Of a stretch of 35,428 bases of DNA, positions 5,892 to 13,957 are shown one piece after another (within the stretch, counting starts at the first letter, position 1; every line of letters starts with the position of its first letter). The position numbers were made by a program, and so were the translations under genes. Under the pieces are notes generated by a model that was not told where the DNA came from, searched no databases, and saw nothing but the letters and a program-made list of their open reading frames with translations. The DNA comes from an uncultured Anaeroplasmataceae bacterium. GTDB taxonomy: Bacteria > Bacillota_I > Bacilli_A > Acholeplasmatales > Anaeroplasmataceae. The stretch covers positions 1 to 35,428 of the forward strand of contig CAKQEA010000021.1 of the NCBI GenBank assembly GCA_934229785.1, written 5' to 3'.

Positions 5892-8234
5892 ATGAAGAAA
5901 GTTTGTAAATTTATTGTAGAACATTCAAAAACAATTTTGATTATATTCATACCAATTTTAATATTGTGTGCTTTATCAATAAATAAGGTTAATATTGAGT
6001 ATTCAATCACATCATATTTACCTGCTGATACAGATACAAAAAAGGCTTTAGATATTATGGATAATGAATTTGTTACTTATGGTACATCAACATTTTTAAT
6101 TCGTAATATTTCATATGATGATGCCAACAAGCTTAAGGATGAAATAGAAGAGCTTGATGGTGTTAAGTCTTTACCTTTTGAAAATACAAGTGATTATTAT
6201 GCTTCATCTTCTGCGTTGTTTACTATTACCTATGACGGAACAGAGGATGATCAGGTTTGTGTTGATGCATATAATAAGGTTTTAGAAATGATTAAGCCAT
6301 ATGATGCAGTAGTTAAGACATCGCTTGTTGATACGTATGCTGATGATTTGGCTCATGATATAAATAATATTTTGATTTTGGTTATTGGAGTAATAATTCT
6401 TGTACTAGCATTTACATCAAAGAGTTTTGCTGAGGTTTTAGTTTTCCTTATTGTGTTTGGCTGTGCAGCCCTACTAAATATGGGTACTAATTTCTTCTTT
6501 GGTACAATTTCATTTATTTCAAATTCGGTTTGTGTTATTTTACAGCTTGCACTAGCTATTGATTATGCAATTATATTATCACATCGATTTGCTGAAGAAA
6601 AGGCTAATGGATTAGAACCAAAGGAAGCATTAACTGAGGCCTTATCAAAGGCTATTCCTGAAATATTTGGTTCATCACTTACTACTATTTCAGGTCTTTT
6701 AGCATTATGCTGTATGACTTTAAAGCTAGGTGCAGATATGGGACTTGTTTTAGCTAAGAGTATTGTTTGTTCAATGCTTGTTGTATTCTTATTAATGCCT
6801 AGTATTATATTATTGTTTACTAAGGCAATTGATAAAACATCACATCGTGATTTTGTTCCTAAGATTACATTTTTCTCAAAATTTATTTTAAAACTTAGAT
6901 ATATAATTCCACTTATCTTTATTGCTTTAGTTGGTGTAGGAGCTTATTTCTCTTTGAATTTAAACTATAGTTATTCACAAAGTGCGATTTCAACTTCAAA
7001 ACCTACTGAATCAATGATTGCTTCAAGCCAAATAAAGGAAATATTTGGGTCAAAAAATCAATTTGTTATTTTAGTCCCTAAAAATGATTATAGTGAAGAG
7101 AAGAGTGTTGTAAAATATTTAAAAAATGAATCACTTATTAGTGATATCACTTGTGTTTCTAATGTTGAGATAACTTCAAATAATATGACATATTCATTAG
7201 TAGATCAAATGAATTATAAGGATTTTGCATTATTTTTAGGTGTAGATCAAAGTGTTGCTAAGGAAATTTATGCTGCTTATGCTTATTTGATTAGTGATGA
7301 TAGTAGCCTTGAAGAGGTAATGATATTTGAGGCTAATCCAGATATTTATACAGTTTCTATTTTAAATTTAGCTGATTGTGCCTTTGCACATGATGATTTT
7401 ATTAAGGCCTACTTAAATAACAATCAGGAGCTTTTAGATAATTATAATGATATAAAGGATCAAATTACTGATGCAGAGGATCAATTAATTGGTACAAATT
7501 ATACAAGAGTTGTATTTAATATTAAATCTGAGGTTGAGGATAAGGAAACATTTGATTTAATTGATAGAATGAATGATAATTTAAAGCCATACCATCCTAA
7601 TGTTATTTTTGCTGGTGATTCAATGTCATCTTATGATTTAAATTCATCATTCTCAACTGATAATTTATTGATTTCTATTTTAACAATAGTATTTGTTTAT
7701 TTAATTTTAATGTTTACATCAAGCTCATGGGGACTTCCACTTTTACAGGTTGCTACTATTCAAGGAGCAATATTTATTAACTTTGCTGTACCTGCAATTG
7801 AAAATATAAATATTTTCTTCTTTGTATATTTAATTGTTTCTTCAATTCAAATGGGTGCAACAATTGATTATGCGATAGTAATTACAAATAGATATACAGA
7901 ATTAATTACAAATGGCGAAGAGAAGAAACAAGCTGTTGTAGATACATTAAATCAGTCATTCCCGACAATTGTTACCTCAGGTACAATAATGATTGCTGCT
8001 GGATATTTGATTTATTTCTTGGTTAAGGATCCACTTATTTCAACCTTGGGTTTAGCACTTGGCCGAGGTACAGTAATTTCTATTTTGTGTGTAATGTGTG
8101 TGCTTCCTATTTTCCTATTCTTCTTTGCAGATAAGCTATTAAAGCTTAAGCTTCCAAAGATTAATACAGAAAAATATAAAAAACATTTTAAAAAGATTAA
8201 AACATTAAAGGAGGAAACAAGTAATGAAAACTAA
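5892..8234 (+). CDS. MMPL/RND-family exporter
   Basis: A 780-residue membrane protein with the duplicated RND layout: one helix near residues 12-30, an outer domain to about 155, five or more helices to about 310, then a second half with a helix near 335-355, an outer domain to about 590 and helices to about 750. The family DYA motifs appear in both halves, LAIDYAIILSHRF near residue 221 and TIDYAIVITNRY near 656. It is expected to use the proton gradient to export lipids or drugs; the substrate is unknown. The gene has a GGAGG site and a palindrome-flanked promoter. Its 3' end overlaps the surface-protein gene by 11 bases, so the two are co-transcribed and probably translationally coupled. 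Confidence 0.9.
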   Translation: MKKVCKFIVEHSKTILIIFIPILILCALSINKVNIEYSITSYLPADTDTKKALDIMDNEFVTYGTSTFLIRNISYDDANKLKDEIEELDGVKSLPFENTSDYYASSSALFTITYDGTEDDQVCVDAYNKVLEMIKPYDAVVKTSLVDTYADDLAHDINNILILVIGVIILVLAFTSKSFAEVLVFLIVFGCAALLNMGTNFFFGTISFISNSVCVILQLALAIDYAIILSHRFAEEKANGLEPKEALTEALSKAIPEIFGSSLTTISGLLALCCMTLKLGADMGLVLAKSIVCSMLVVFLLMPSIILLFTKAIDKTSHRDFVPKITFFSKFILKLRYIIPLIFIALVGVGAYFSLNLNYSYSQSAISTSKPTESMIASSQIKEIFGSKNQFVILVPKNDYSEEKSVVKYLKNESLISDITCVSNVEITSNNMTYSLVDQMNYKDFALFLGVDQSVAKEIYAAYAYLISDDSSLEEVMIFEANPDIYTVSILNLADCAFAHDDFIKAYLNNNQELLDNYNDIKDQITDAEDQLIGTNYTRVVFNIKSEVEDKETFDLIDRMNDNLKPYHPNVIFAGDSMSSYDLNSSFSTDNLLISILTIVFVYLILMFTSSSWGLPLLQVATIQGAIFINFAVPAIENINIFFFVYLIVSSIQMGATIDYAIVITNRYTELITNGEEKKQAVVDTLNQSFPTIVTSGTIMIAAGYLIYFLVKDPLISTLGLALGRGTVISILCVMCVLPIFLFFFADKLLKLKLPKINTEKYKKHFKKIKTLKEETSNEN

Positions 8235-11200
8235 AAAAATATTTTCTATTATTTTAACTATTGGTATATGTATTTTAGGTATGTTTGGACTCGAATTAAA
8301 GGCAGAAGAAGTTACAGATCCTAAATATTATGTTACTTTTTCTACTGATAATTATTCTAAGAAAAAGAAAAATGCAATGACCTTAGATGATGATCATTAT
8401 ATTTTAGAAAATGTTGAATTAGATGTAACAACTAAATTTAGAGTTGAATCTAATAATGGTGCAGTTTATTTTAATAAAAATAATAAGGAAATGAGTGTTA
8501 ACGTTTCAACGGCTTCAAAATATAATATCTATTTTTCAGAAAATTACATTTATGATGACGAGCATGCGACTGGTTCTTTAACTAAGACTGATTGTCATAT
8601 TTCCTATGAATATTATTTAAAGCCAAGCTATAAGGCAGTAGTTAATATTGATGATGAATCCAAGGTTGAATATGAATTGAAATTCAATCAATATAATAGC
8701 AGCTATGATGAGTATTATTTAGATGAAATTAAGTTAAATAAAAATGATGTTGTAACATTTTTAGCAAATAATGATGAGAAGGTTTCATATAGTAGTGAAT
8801 TAGAAACATATTCTTGTGATAATAGTGGAACTTATAAAATTATATATACTCCAACTAAGACAAGTGATGGAAATGAATATAGATTTAATGAATCAGGTAG
8901 TTATGGATATGGTGATGATTATAAATATAATGCATACATTAGCGAGGCTGATTTATATTATGTTGTTTTTAAAGATAAGCTGGTTTCAAAATATGATACT
9001 ATTGATATAGTTACAGCTCAAATTGAAGGTGAAACAGCTTATAAGCTAGATTACAATCGAGATAATGCCTTAGGCGGATATACTACATTAGATTTCTTTG
9101 TTAATCAGGTTGATTATAATTTAAATTATTTAATTTATCGTTTAGATGAAATTACTAATGACTTTATCTTAATTAATGATGATAATAATGATGATACTGT
9201 TGTTTCAAAAATTCAGATTGATGATTGTGGTTGGTATAAGCTTATATTTAAAGTTTTAGGTAATGATAAATACTCAACTAAAGTAGATAAACAAGATAGA
9301 CCTATTAATGATTATTATTTATCAGCTAATATTAATAATTATTTATTTGATAACTATGGTAATTATGTATTAAATGATGATTATAAATTTAGTAAAATTG
9401 AAGAAGATGATGACTTATATAATAAGGATTATGTTCAATATATTTTAAAGTTAACAGTTGATGATTTTAATGCTAAAAATAATGTTGAATTCTTCATTAC
9501 TAATGGTGTAGACGATTATAAGAATGGCAATGATTATATTGTTTTAAATCAGGCTGGTACATATGAAATTATTTTCTCTAATGAGCATATTCATTCAAGA
9601 GGAAGATATTATAAGTATTCGCTATTAAAGGATGAAAATCCAAAGGAAGAAATTGTTATTAGAACTGATGATGAATTTAAATCATTTGTTGATAATTGTA
9701 ATAATGATAATAATTATTCTAAGAATAAGATCTTTAATCTAACTAAGGATATTAACTTATCTAAATATAGTAATCTAAGAATTACTTGCTTTAATGGTGA
9801 ATTTAATGGTAATTATCATACTATTAGCGGCTTAAATATTAGCTATGATAATGCCAACGAATATTCTTCATTATTCCAGCTTGTTACTAAGTATGGTGTT
9901 GTTAAAAATGTTGAATTTAAAAATGTTGATATAAATTCAGAAGATGGCTCATATGTAGGAGTTATTGGTAGATTATTTGGAACAGCTGAAAATATTGAGG
10001 TTAGTGGTAGAATTTCTGGTAAGAATTACGTTGGAGTAATAGCTTATATGGGAAATTATAAGCTTGATAGTGATGATTCAAGTGTTGATTCAACTAAAAA
10101 TATTGGTTATTCATATGCTAAAAATATTAGTAATTATTCTATAGTTTTAGGTAAAAGCTATGTTGGCGGTGTAGTTGGATTTAATGGTGGTAAGGTTGTT
10201 GAATCTACAAATGATGGTAGTATTAACAATAAGCAATATCCAACAAATGATAATGTTAGATGTGTTGGTGGAATAGCCGGATATTCAATTGGTGAAATAA
10301 TTTCTTGTGAAAATAATGGTGCTGTTGGTTATACTAGTGTAGGAGTCTTTGTTGGTGGAATAGCAGGTCTAAGTAATGGCGCATTCTATTTTACAACTAA
10401 TAATGGTGAGGTTTTTGGAAGAAGTAATGTTGGTGGTGTAGTAGGCTATTATACTACAGTATCATCTGACTCAGACTATAGTAAATATTTTGGTGAGTCT
10501 AATTATCAGGATATAGTTGATTCATTCTTAAATTCAAGTAATAATGATGATGTTGTTTCATCTACAAATTTAAATAAAAACATAATTTTATATTGCTATA
10601 ACAAAGGAAATATTGTTGGTAATAGTAATGTTGGTGGTATTTGTGGTATTGTTGATATTACCTCATCAATAAGAGGCTGTATTAATAATGCTGATATTTC
10701 TGTCGAAAATGGGTCATATTCTGGTGGAATTGTTGGAAATTTGAAAAATGGAATAGTAAGCGAATGTTTAGCTTATGGTAATATTTTTGCTAGCGGATTA
10801 AATATGGCTATGTATGTTGGTGGTGTAGTAGGCTATCTTGATGGAACTGTTTCTTATTCAATGTCATACACAATTATAAATGGTAGTAATTATTTAGGTG
10901 GTATTGCAGGCTATGCTACAAAGAAGGCATCTGTTATTTCTAATATCAGTGATTGTTATTTTGTTGTTGATAGTACTTCAACATCGATTGGTAATGTTTT
11001 AGGCTATGCTGAGTCTTTAGAACAATCAGATTTGAGCTTCAGTGAATTAATTAAATATAATTACTATATTGATAATATCTATAAGGGAATTAATCAAATT
11101 AATTATGGAAGTGATTCATTATATGCAGCTTCTTCACTTAGTCGAGATGAATTAATTAGCTTTAATACATTATCAAAATATTTAGATAATAGATTCTCAA

Positions 11201-12021
11201 ATGATAAATTTATTGGTGGAAAGCTTGAAAATGCTTATCCATATTTAAAGTTATTTGAAGAATTAATTGATCAAGATGATTTTGATGTAACATTGGATTA
11301 CAATGCATTAGGTAAAAAACAAATTTCAATATTATTTGAAGCACAGCAAAGCTATGCTCGCAAATCTCAAATTTATATCTTTATGGAATGGAATGAGGAT
11401 AAGGGTGAGGTTGACGATTTAGATTCATATGAAATAAATAGTATTGTTCGTTCGTATGATAATACGATTCCTGGATATCCACTATTTAAATATGCTACAG
11501 GAAGCTATGGTAGCTATTATTATCAAGGAGATAAAAACAAATATGCAGTTAGCTGGAATAGCAATGATTCAACTATTATTTATGCAAAGTATGATGTAAT
11601 AACTACAAGTATTTCGTCAAGCGATAATTCAATTATTGTTGAAGGAGAATTTTTACCTAATACAGTATTAGAGGTTAAGCGTAATGGTGATAACTATGTT
11701 TTAGTGTTTACAGTTGATGGAAAAGATGTATATTATAAGGACATTGTTGTTAAGATTAACAAGACAAATATTGGCATTTATGTTTGTGATGGTGAAAATA
11801 AAAATACTACAGATTCATCAGTTTATGGTAATTATACTAAGTTTAATCTTTCTGATAGTAACGCTGAGTTTGGAATAATCAATATTGATAATTCCTTGCC
11901 AGGATATGCATATCTACTTATAGGTATTGCTTCAACTCTTGGTGTATGTGTAATTGGATTAATAATAACTATAGTTATTAAAAAGAAAAGAGCAAAGAAA
12001 AATACTGAAATTACTGAATAA
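8224..12021 (+). CDS. Large membrane-anchored surface protein with GLUG repeats
   Basis: A 1265-residue exported protein. Residues 1-27 are a signal peptide (KTKK, hydrophobic core, cleavage near LKAEE). Residues about 30-480 are Tyr- and Asp-rich and look like repeated beta domains. Residues about 575-905 hold at least nine GLUG-type repeats built on G-G-[IV]-[VA]-G (for example VGGIAGYSIGEI, VGGVVGYLDG). This repeat type is known from IgA-protease-like and adhesin proteins. The C-terminus has one transmembrane helix (about 1229-1251) and a Lys/Arg tail; there is no LPXTG. No protease motif was seen. The gene starts inside the end of the exporter gene behind AAAGGAGG. A role in adhesion or surface binding is inference. 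Confidence 0.82.
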   Translation: MKTKKIFSIILTIGICILGMFGLELKAEEVTDPKYYVTFSTDNYSKKKKNAMTLDDDHYILENVELDVTTKFRVESNNGAVYFNKNNKEMSVNVSTASKYNIYFSENYIYDDEHATGSLTKTDCHISYEYYLKPSYKAVVNIDDESKVEYELKFNQYNSSYDEYYLDEIKLNKNDVVTFLANNDEKVSYSSELETYSCDNSGTYKIIYTPTKTSDGNEYRFNESGSYGYGDDYKYNAYISEADLYYVVFKDKLVSKYDTIDIVTAQIEGETAYKLDYNRDNALGGYTTLDFFVNQVDYNLNYLIYRLDEITNDFILINDDNNDDTVVSKIQIDDCGWYKLIFKVLGNDKYSTKVDKQDRPINDYYLSANINNYLFDNYGNYVLNDDYKFSKIEEDDDLYNKDYVQYILKLTVDDFNAKNNVEFFITNGVDDYKNGNDYIVLNQAGTYEIIFSNEHIHSRGRYYKYSLLKDENPKEEIVIRTDDEFKSFVDNCNNDNNYSKNKIFNLTKDINLSKYSNLRITCFNGEFNGNYHTISGLNISYDNANEYSSLFQLVTKYGVVKNVEFKNVDINSEDGSYVGVIGRLFGTAENIEVSGRISGKNYVGVIAYMGNYKLDSDDSSVDSTKNIGYSYAKNISNYSIVLGKSYVGGVVGFNGGKVVESTNDGSINNKQYPTNDNVRCVGGIAGYSIGEIISCENNGAVGYTSVGVFVGGIAGLSNGAFYFTTNNGEVFGRSNVGGVVGYYTTVSSDSDYSKYFGESNYQDIVDSFLNSSNNDDVVSSTNLNKNIILYCYNKGNIVGNSNVGGICGIVDITSSIRGCINNADISVENGSYSGGIVGNLKNGIVSECLAYGNIFASGLNMAMYVGGVVGYLDGTVSYSMSYTIINGSNYLGGIAGYATKKASVISNISDCYFVVDSTSTSIGNVLGYAESLEQSDLSFSELIKYNYYIDNIYKGINQINYGSDSLYAASSLSRDELISFNTLSKYLDNRFSNDKFIGGKLENAYPYLKLFEELIDQDDFDVTLDYNALGKKQISILFEAQQSYARKSQIYIFMEWNEDKGEVDDLDSYEINSIVRSYDNTIPGYPLFKYATGSYGSYYYQGDKNKYAVSWNSNDSTIIYAKYDVITTSISSSDNSIIVEGEFLPNTVLEVKRNGDNYVLVFTVDGKDVYYKDIVVKINKTNIGIYVCDGENKNTTDSSVYGNYTKFNLSDSNAEFGIINIDNSLPGYAYLLIGIASTLGVCVIGLIITIVIKKKRAKKNTEITE

Positions 12022-12030
12022 AATTAAAAT

Positions 12031-12060
12031 GAGGTCAATTTGACCTCGTTTTTGTTTTCT
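12031..12060 (+). terminator. Terminator of the MMPL-GLUG operon
   Basis: GAGGTCA pairs with TGACCTC, followed by a T-rich run, ten bases after the stop. Confidence 0.8.
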
Positions 12061-12065
12061 TATTG

Positions 12066-12085
12066 TGATATACTTATTTCGGTGG
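12066..12085 (+). promoter_or_regulatory. Extended -10 and ribosome binding site of the SpoU methylase gene
   Basis: TGATATACT (12066-12074) is an extended -10. Six bases later comes GGTGG (12081-12085), then five bases to a GTG start. The transcript would have a leader of only about 10 bases. Confidence 0.5.
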
Positions 12086-12090
12086 TATTT

Positions 12091-12786
12091 GTGATTGAAT
12101 CATTAGATAATAAAATTGTTAAATATTTATGTAAATTAAATATGCCTAAGTATCGTAGAATGGAAAAAAAGTTTATAGTTGAGGGTAAGCATTTAGTTGA
12201 TGAGGCCAAAAAATATGGTATTTTAGAGGAAGCCTTTAGCGTTGATGAAATGGATGGTTATACCCAGCTATCAAAGGCTGTGATGGCTAAAATTTGCAAT
12301 ACTAATACTGTAGTTTCTGAAATTGGCTTATGTAAAATGAATGAATGCAGTGCTATATCTAAGCATATTTTGATATTAGATGGGGTTCAAGATCCTGGAA
12401 ATATGGGAGCGCTTATGCGTAGTAGCAAAGCATTTGGCTTTGATACAATTGTGTTAGGCAAGGGCTGTGTTGATATATATAATGATAAGGTTATTCGTGC
12501 AAGCCAAGGGGCTATTTTTAAGCTTAACTTTATTAATGCTGACTTATGTGAGTTTATTCCTACATTGAAGGACTATAAAATTTATGGTACAAATGTGATA
12601 AAGGGAGTACCTTTAGAGAAAACATCAAAGCATGATAAGCTTGGAATTGTTCTTGGAAATGAAGGAAACGGTATATCAAAAGAGGTATTTGATTTAATTG
12701 ATGAAAATATTTATATTCCTATGGCTGATACTGAGTCTTTAAATGTCAGTGTTGCAGGCGGAATAATTATGTATTATTTTAGATAA
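12091..12786 (+). CDS. SpoU/TrmH-family RNA 2'-O-methyltransferase
   Basis: A SPOUT methyltransferase that puts a methyl group on ribose of rRNA or tRNA using S-adenosylmethionine. The 231-residue protein has an N-terminal substrate-binding part (KYRRMEKKFIVEGKHLVDEA, residues about 20-40) and a C-terminal knot domain with all three motifs: LDGVQDPGNMGALMRS, VLGNEGNGIS and IPMADTESLNVSVAGGI. It resembles Bacillus YsgA, which lies by pheST; phe genes are not present here. I chose the GTG at 12091 because GGTGG sits five bases upstream. The ATG at 12040 lies within the preceding terminator hairpin. The target nucleotide is unknown. Confidence 0.88.
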   Translation: MIESLDNKIVKYLCKLNMPKYRRMEKKFIVEGKHLVDEAKKYGILEEAFSVDEMDGYTQLSKAVMAKICNTNTVVSEIGLCKMNECSAISKHILILDGVQDPGNMGALMRSSKAFGFDTIVLGKGCVDIYNDKVIRASQGAIFKLNFINADLCEFIPTLKDYKIYGTNVIKGVPLEKTSKHDKLGIVLGNEGNGISKEVFDLIDENIYIPMADTESLNVSVAGGIIMYYFR

Positions 12787-12792
12787 TAAAAA

Positions 12793-12818
12793 GGCTATGA
12801 ATTTCATAGTCTTTTTTT
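12793..12818 (+). terminator. Terminator of the SpoU methylase gene
   Basis: GGCTATGA pairs with TCATAGTC (one G-T), followed by seven T residues. Confidence 0.8.
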
Positions 12819-12848
12819 AAAAAAATGACTGAAGTCATCTTCAGTCAA
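12819..12848 (-). terminator. Terminator of def
   Basis: On the minus strand GACTGAAG and CTTCAGTC form an 8-bp stem with a 4-base loop, followed by a T run. Confidence 0.8.
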
Positions 12849-12850
12849 GC

Positions 12851-13450
12851 TTATTCATTATTTTCATCTTCATCTTCTAATGTATATAATGGTTCTACAT
12901 CAGTAAGAGTTTCTGGTTTATACATTTTATCAGTGTAAAGTATACCATCTAGATGATCATATTCATGCTGAAATACAATAGCAGGATAACCAAATAGAGT
13001 CATTTTTACATTTTTTAGTTTGTTAGTAGCAAAATCTAAAATTGTTGATTTTATTACTATTTTTAAATGTCTAGGTGTAACAAGGCCTTCGGTATTTCTA
13101 TCAACAGAAAGACAGCCTTCACCACCTGGTAAATACACCATTTCTTTACTTTTAGCTAAAATTTGTGGATTTATAAATAAATATGAATATTTAGTTTGCT
13201 TTTCATCTAAAAAATCTGTACAGCTTATGGCAAACATTCTTTTATTTACGCCAACTTGAGGAGCTGCAATTCCTACTCCTGGACGTATTTTATATTTTTC
13301 AACTAGCTCATCAATTCCAGATACAACCATATATTCATAAAGACCCTTTGCACATTCCAAGTCTTCTTTTGATAATGGTATATCAACCTTAGTTGAAACA
13401 TTTTTTAATATTTTATTTCCTTCTTTAATAATATCCTTTGATAAATACAT
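12851..13450 (-). CDS. def: Peptide deformylase
   Basis: Removes the formyl group from the N-terminal Met of new proteins. The 199-residue enzyme has the three motifs: GVGIAAPQVG (about residue 58), EGCLSV with the metal-binding Cys (about 113), and HEYDHLDG with the two metal-binding His and the catalytic Glu (162-166). The loops between motifs (KYSYLFINPQI, YLPGG) and the length match the type 2 enzymes of Gram-positive bacteria. I chose the ATG at 13450, which lies four bases after GGTGAT. The upstream in-frame TTG, GTG and ATG codons overlap that motif. It has its own promoter and terminator, with no fmt gene beside it. Confidence 0.95.
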   Translation of the reverse strand: MYLSKDIIKEGNKILKNVSTKVDIPLSKEDLECAKGLYEYMVVSGIDELVEKYKIRPGVGIAAPQVGVNKRMFAISCTDFLDEKQTKYSYLFINPQILAKSKEMVYLPGGEGCLSVDRNTEGLVTPRHLKIVIKSTILDFATNKLKNVKMTLFGYPAIVFQHEYDHLDGILYTDKMYKPETLTDVEPLYTLEDEDENNE

Positions 13451-13454
13451 ATAC

Positions 13455-13476
13455 ATCACCAAATATTATTATATCA
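13455..13476 (-). promoter_or_regulatory. Extended -10 and GGTGAT of def
   Basis: On the minus strand TGATATAAT (13468-13476), seven bases, then GGTGAT (13455-13460), then four bases to the ATG. The predicted leader is about 10 bases. Confidence 0.55.
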
Positions 13477-13490
13477 TAACTATTTTTAAA

Positions 13491-13643
13491 TTACCATCTA
13501 GCTGCACCGATAATTACAAGAAGAATGAATAAAACAAGAATTAAAGCATAACCATTTCCATTTCGCTTATTGTTTTGGCAGCAGTAATTTGGCATGCATC
13601 CATAATTATAGCCATATCCATAGCCTGGTGTTTGATAATACAT
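13491..13643 (-). CDS. YjcZ-family small sporulation membrane protein
   Basis: A 50-residue protein. The N-terminal half is rich in Tyr and Gly (GYGYGYNYG), with CMPNYCC in the middle. The C-terminal half is a single transmembrane helix, GYALILVLFILLVIIGAARW, which is the hallmark of the YjcZ/sporulation-protein family found widely in spore formers. The exact function is unknown. The ribosome binding site GGAGGTGAGG is excellent. A motif fitting the sigma-K consensus lies just upstream, so expression late in the mother cell is likely. It follows another small gene on the same strand. Confidence 0.85.
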   Translation of the reverse strand: MYYQTPGYGYGYNYGCMPNYCCQNNKRNGNGYALILVLFILLVIIGAARW

Positions 13644-13661
13644 ACACCTCACCTCCTATTT

Positions 13662-13690
13662 TAGAGTATGAAGGATTTTGTATTGCTGTT
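13662..13690 (-). promoter_or_regulatory. Probable sigma-K promoter of the yjcZ-like gene
   Basis: On the minus strand AACA (13687-13690), 16 bases, then CATACTCTA (13662-13670). This fits the known sigma-K pattern mACm-N16/17-CATAnnnTA. It lies in the 57-base gap between the two small genes. Confidence 0.55.
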
Positions 13691-13700
13691 AGTTTTTTGC

Positions 13701-13871
13701 CTAGTCTTTGTGATTTTCAGCTTCAAGTCCTAAAAAACCTTCAAGTCTATGAAGCCTATTGTTTAGATTTCGCAGTTTTCTTGTTATATCCTCAATTTCA
13801 TAGTAAATACGATTTAACTGCATGTTTTCATATCCATTGTAGGGATTAGGCTCTCTATTTTTATTAAACAT
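13701..13871 (-). CDS. Small coiled-coil protein, probable spore component
   Basis: A 56-residue protein too short for many gene finders. After an Asn/Pro/Tyr-rich start (NREPNPYNGYEN), residues 17-50 form a charged amphipathic helix, QLNRIYYEIEDITRKL then NNRLHRLEGFLG, likely a coiled coil. Similar short proteins occur near spore-coat genes in gut Firmicutes, but I do not recognise a named family. GGTGAT lies three bases before the ATG. It is probably co-expressed with the YjcZ-like gene downstream. Confidence 0.65.
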   Translation of the reverse strand: MFNKNREPNPYNGYENMQLNRIYYEIEDITRKLRNLNNRLHRLEGFLGLEAENHKD

Positions 13872-13884
13872 GTTATCACCATTT

Positions 13885-13912
13885 TAATTTATGTTGAAAA
13901 TTAATAGTTTAT
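13885..13912 (-). promoter_or_regulatory. Possible sigma-E-like promoter
   Basis: On the minus strand ATA (13910-13912), 16 bases, then CATAAATT(A) (13885-13893). This is close to the sigma-E -10 pattern with one mismatch. Transcription would start at or next to GGTGAT. Confidence 0.3.
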
Positions 13913-13957
13913 GTATAAATAATGGTAATTTTATCCATTATAAATATTGGTGATAGA

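Noticed and set aside
9955..10940. Tandem DNA repeat array
   Set aside because: The GGTGG-like DNA periodicity reflects the protein GLUG repeats; unit lengths vary and the DNA is not a simple repeat or CRISPR.
8224..12021. IgA-protease-like (M26) peptidase
   Set aside because: GLUG repeats occur in such proteases, but no HExxH zinc motif was seen in this protein.
12040..12090. N-terminal extension of the SpoU methylase
   Set aside because: The ATG at 12040 lies inside the preceding terminator and lacks a ribosome binding site; the GTG at 12091 has GGTGG at a proper distance.
13589..13849. 86-codon open frame on the plus strand
   Set aside because: It runs opposite the two small minus-strand genes, which have good ribosome binding sites and recognisable sequence; the plus frame has no such support.
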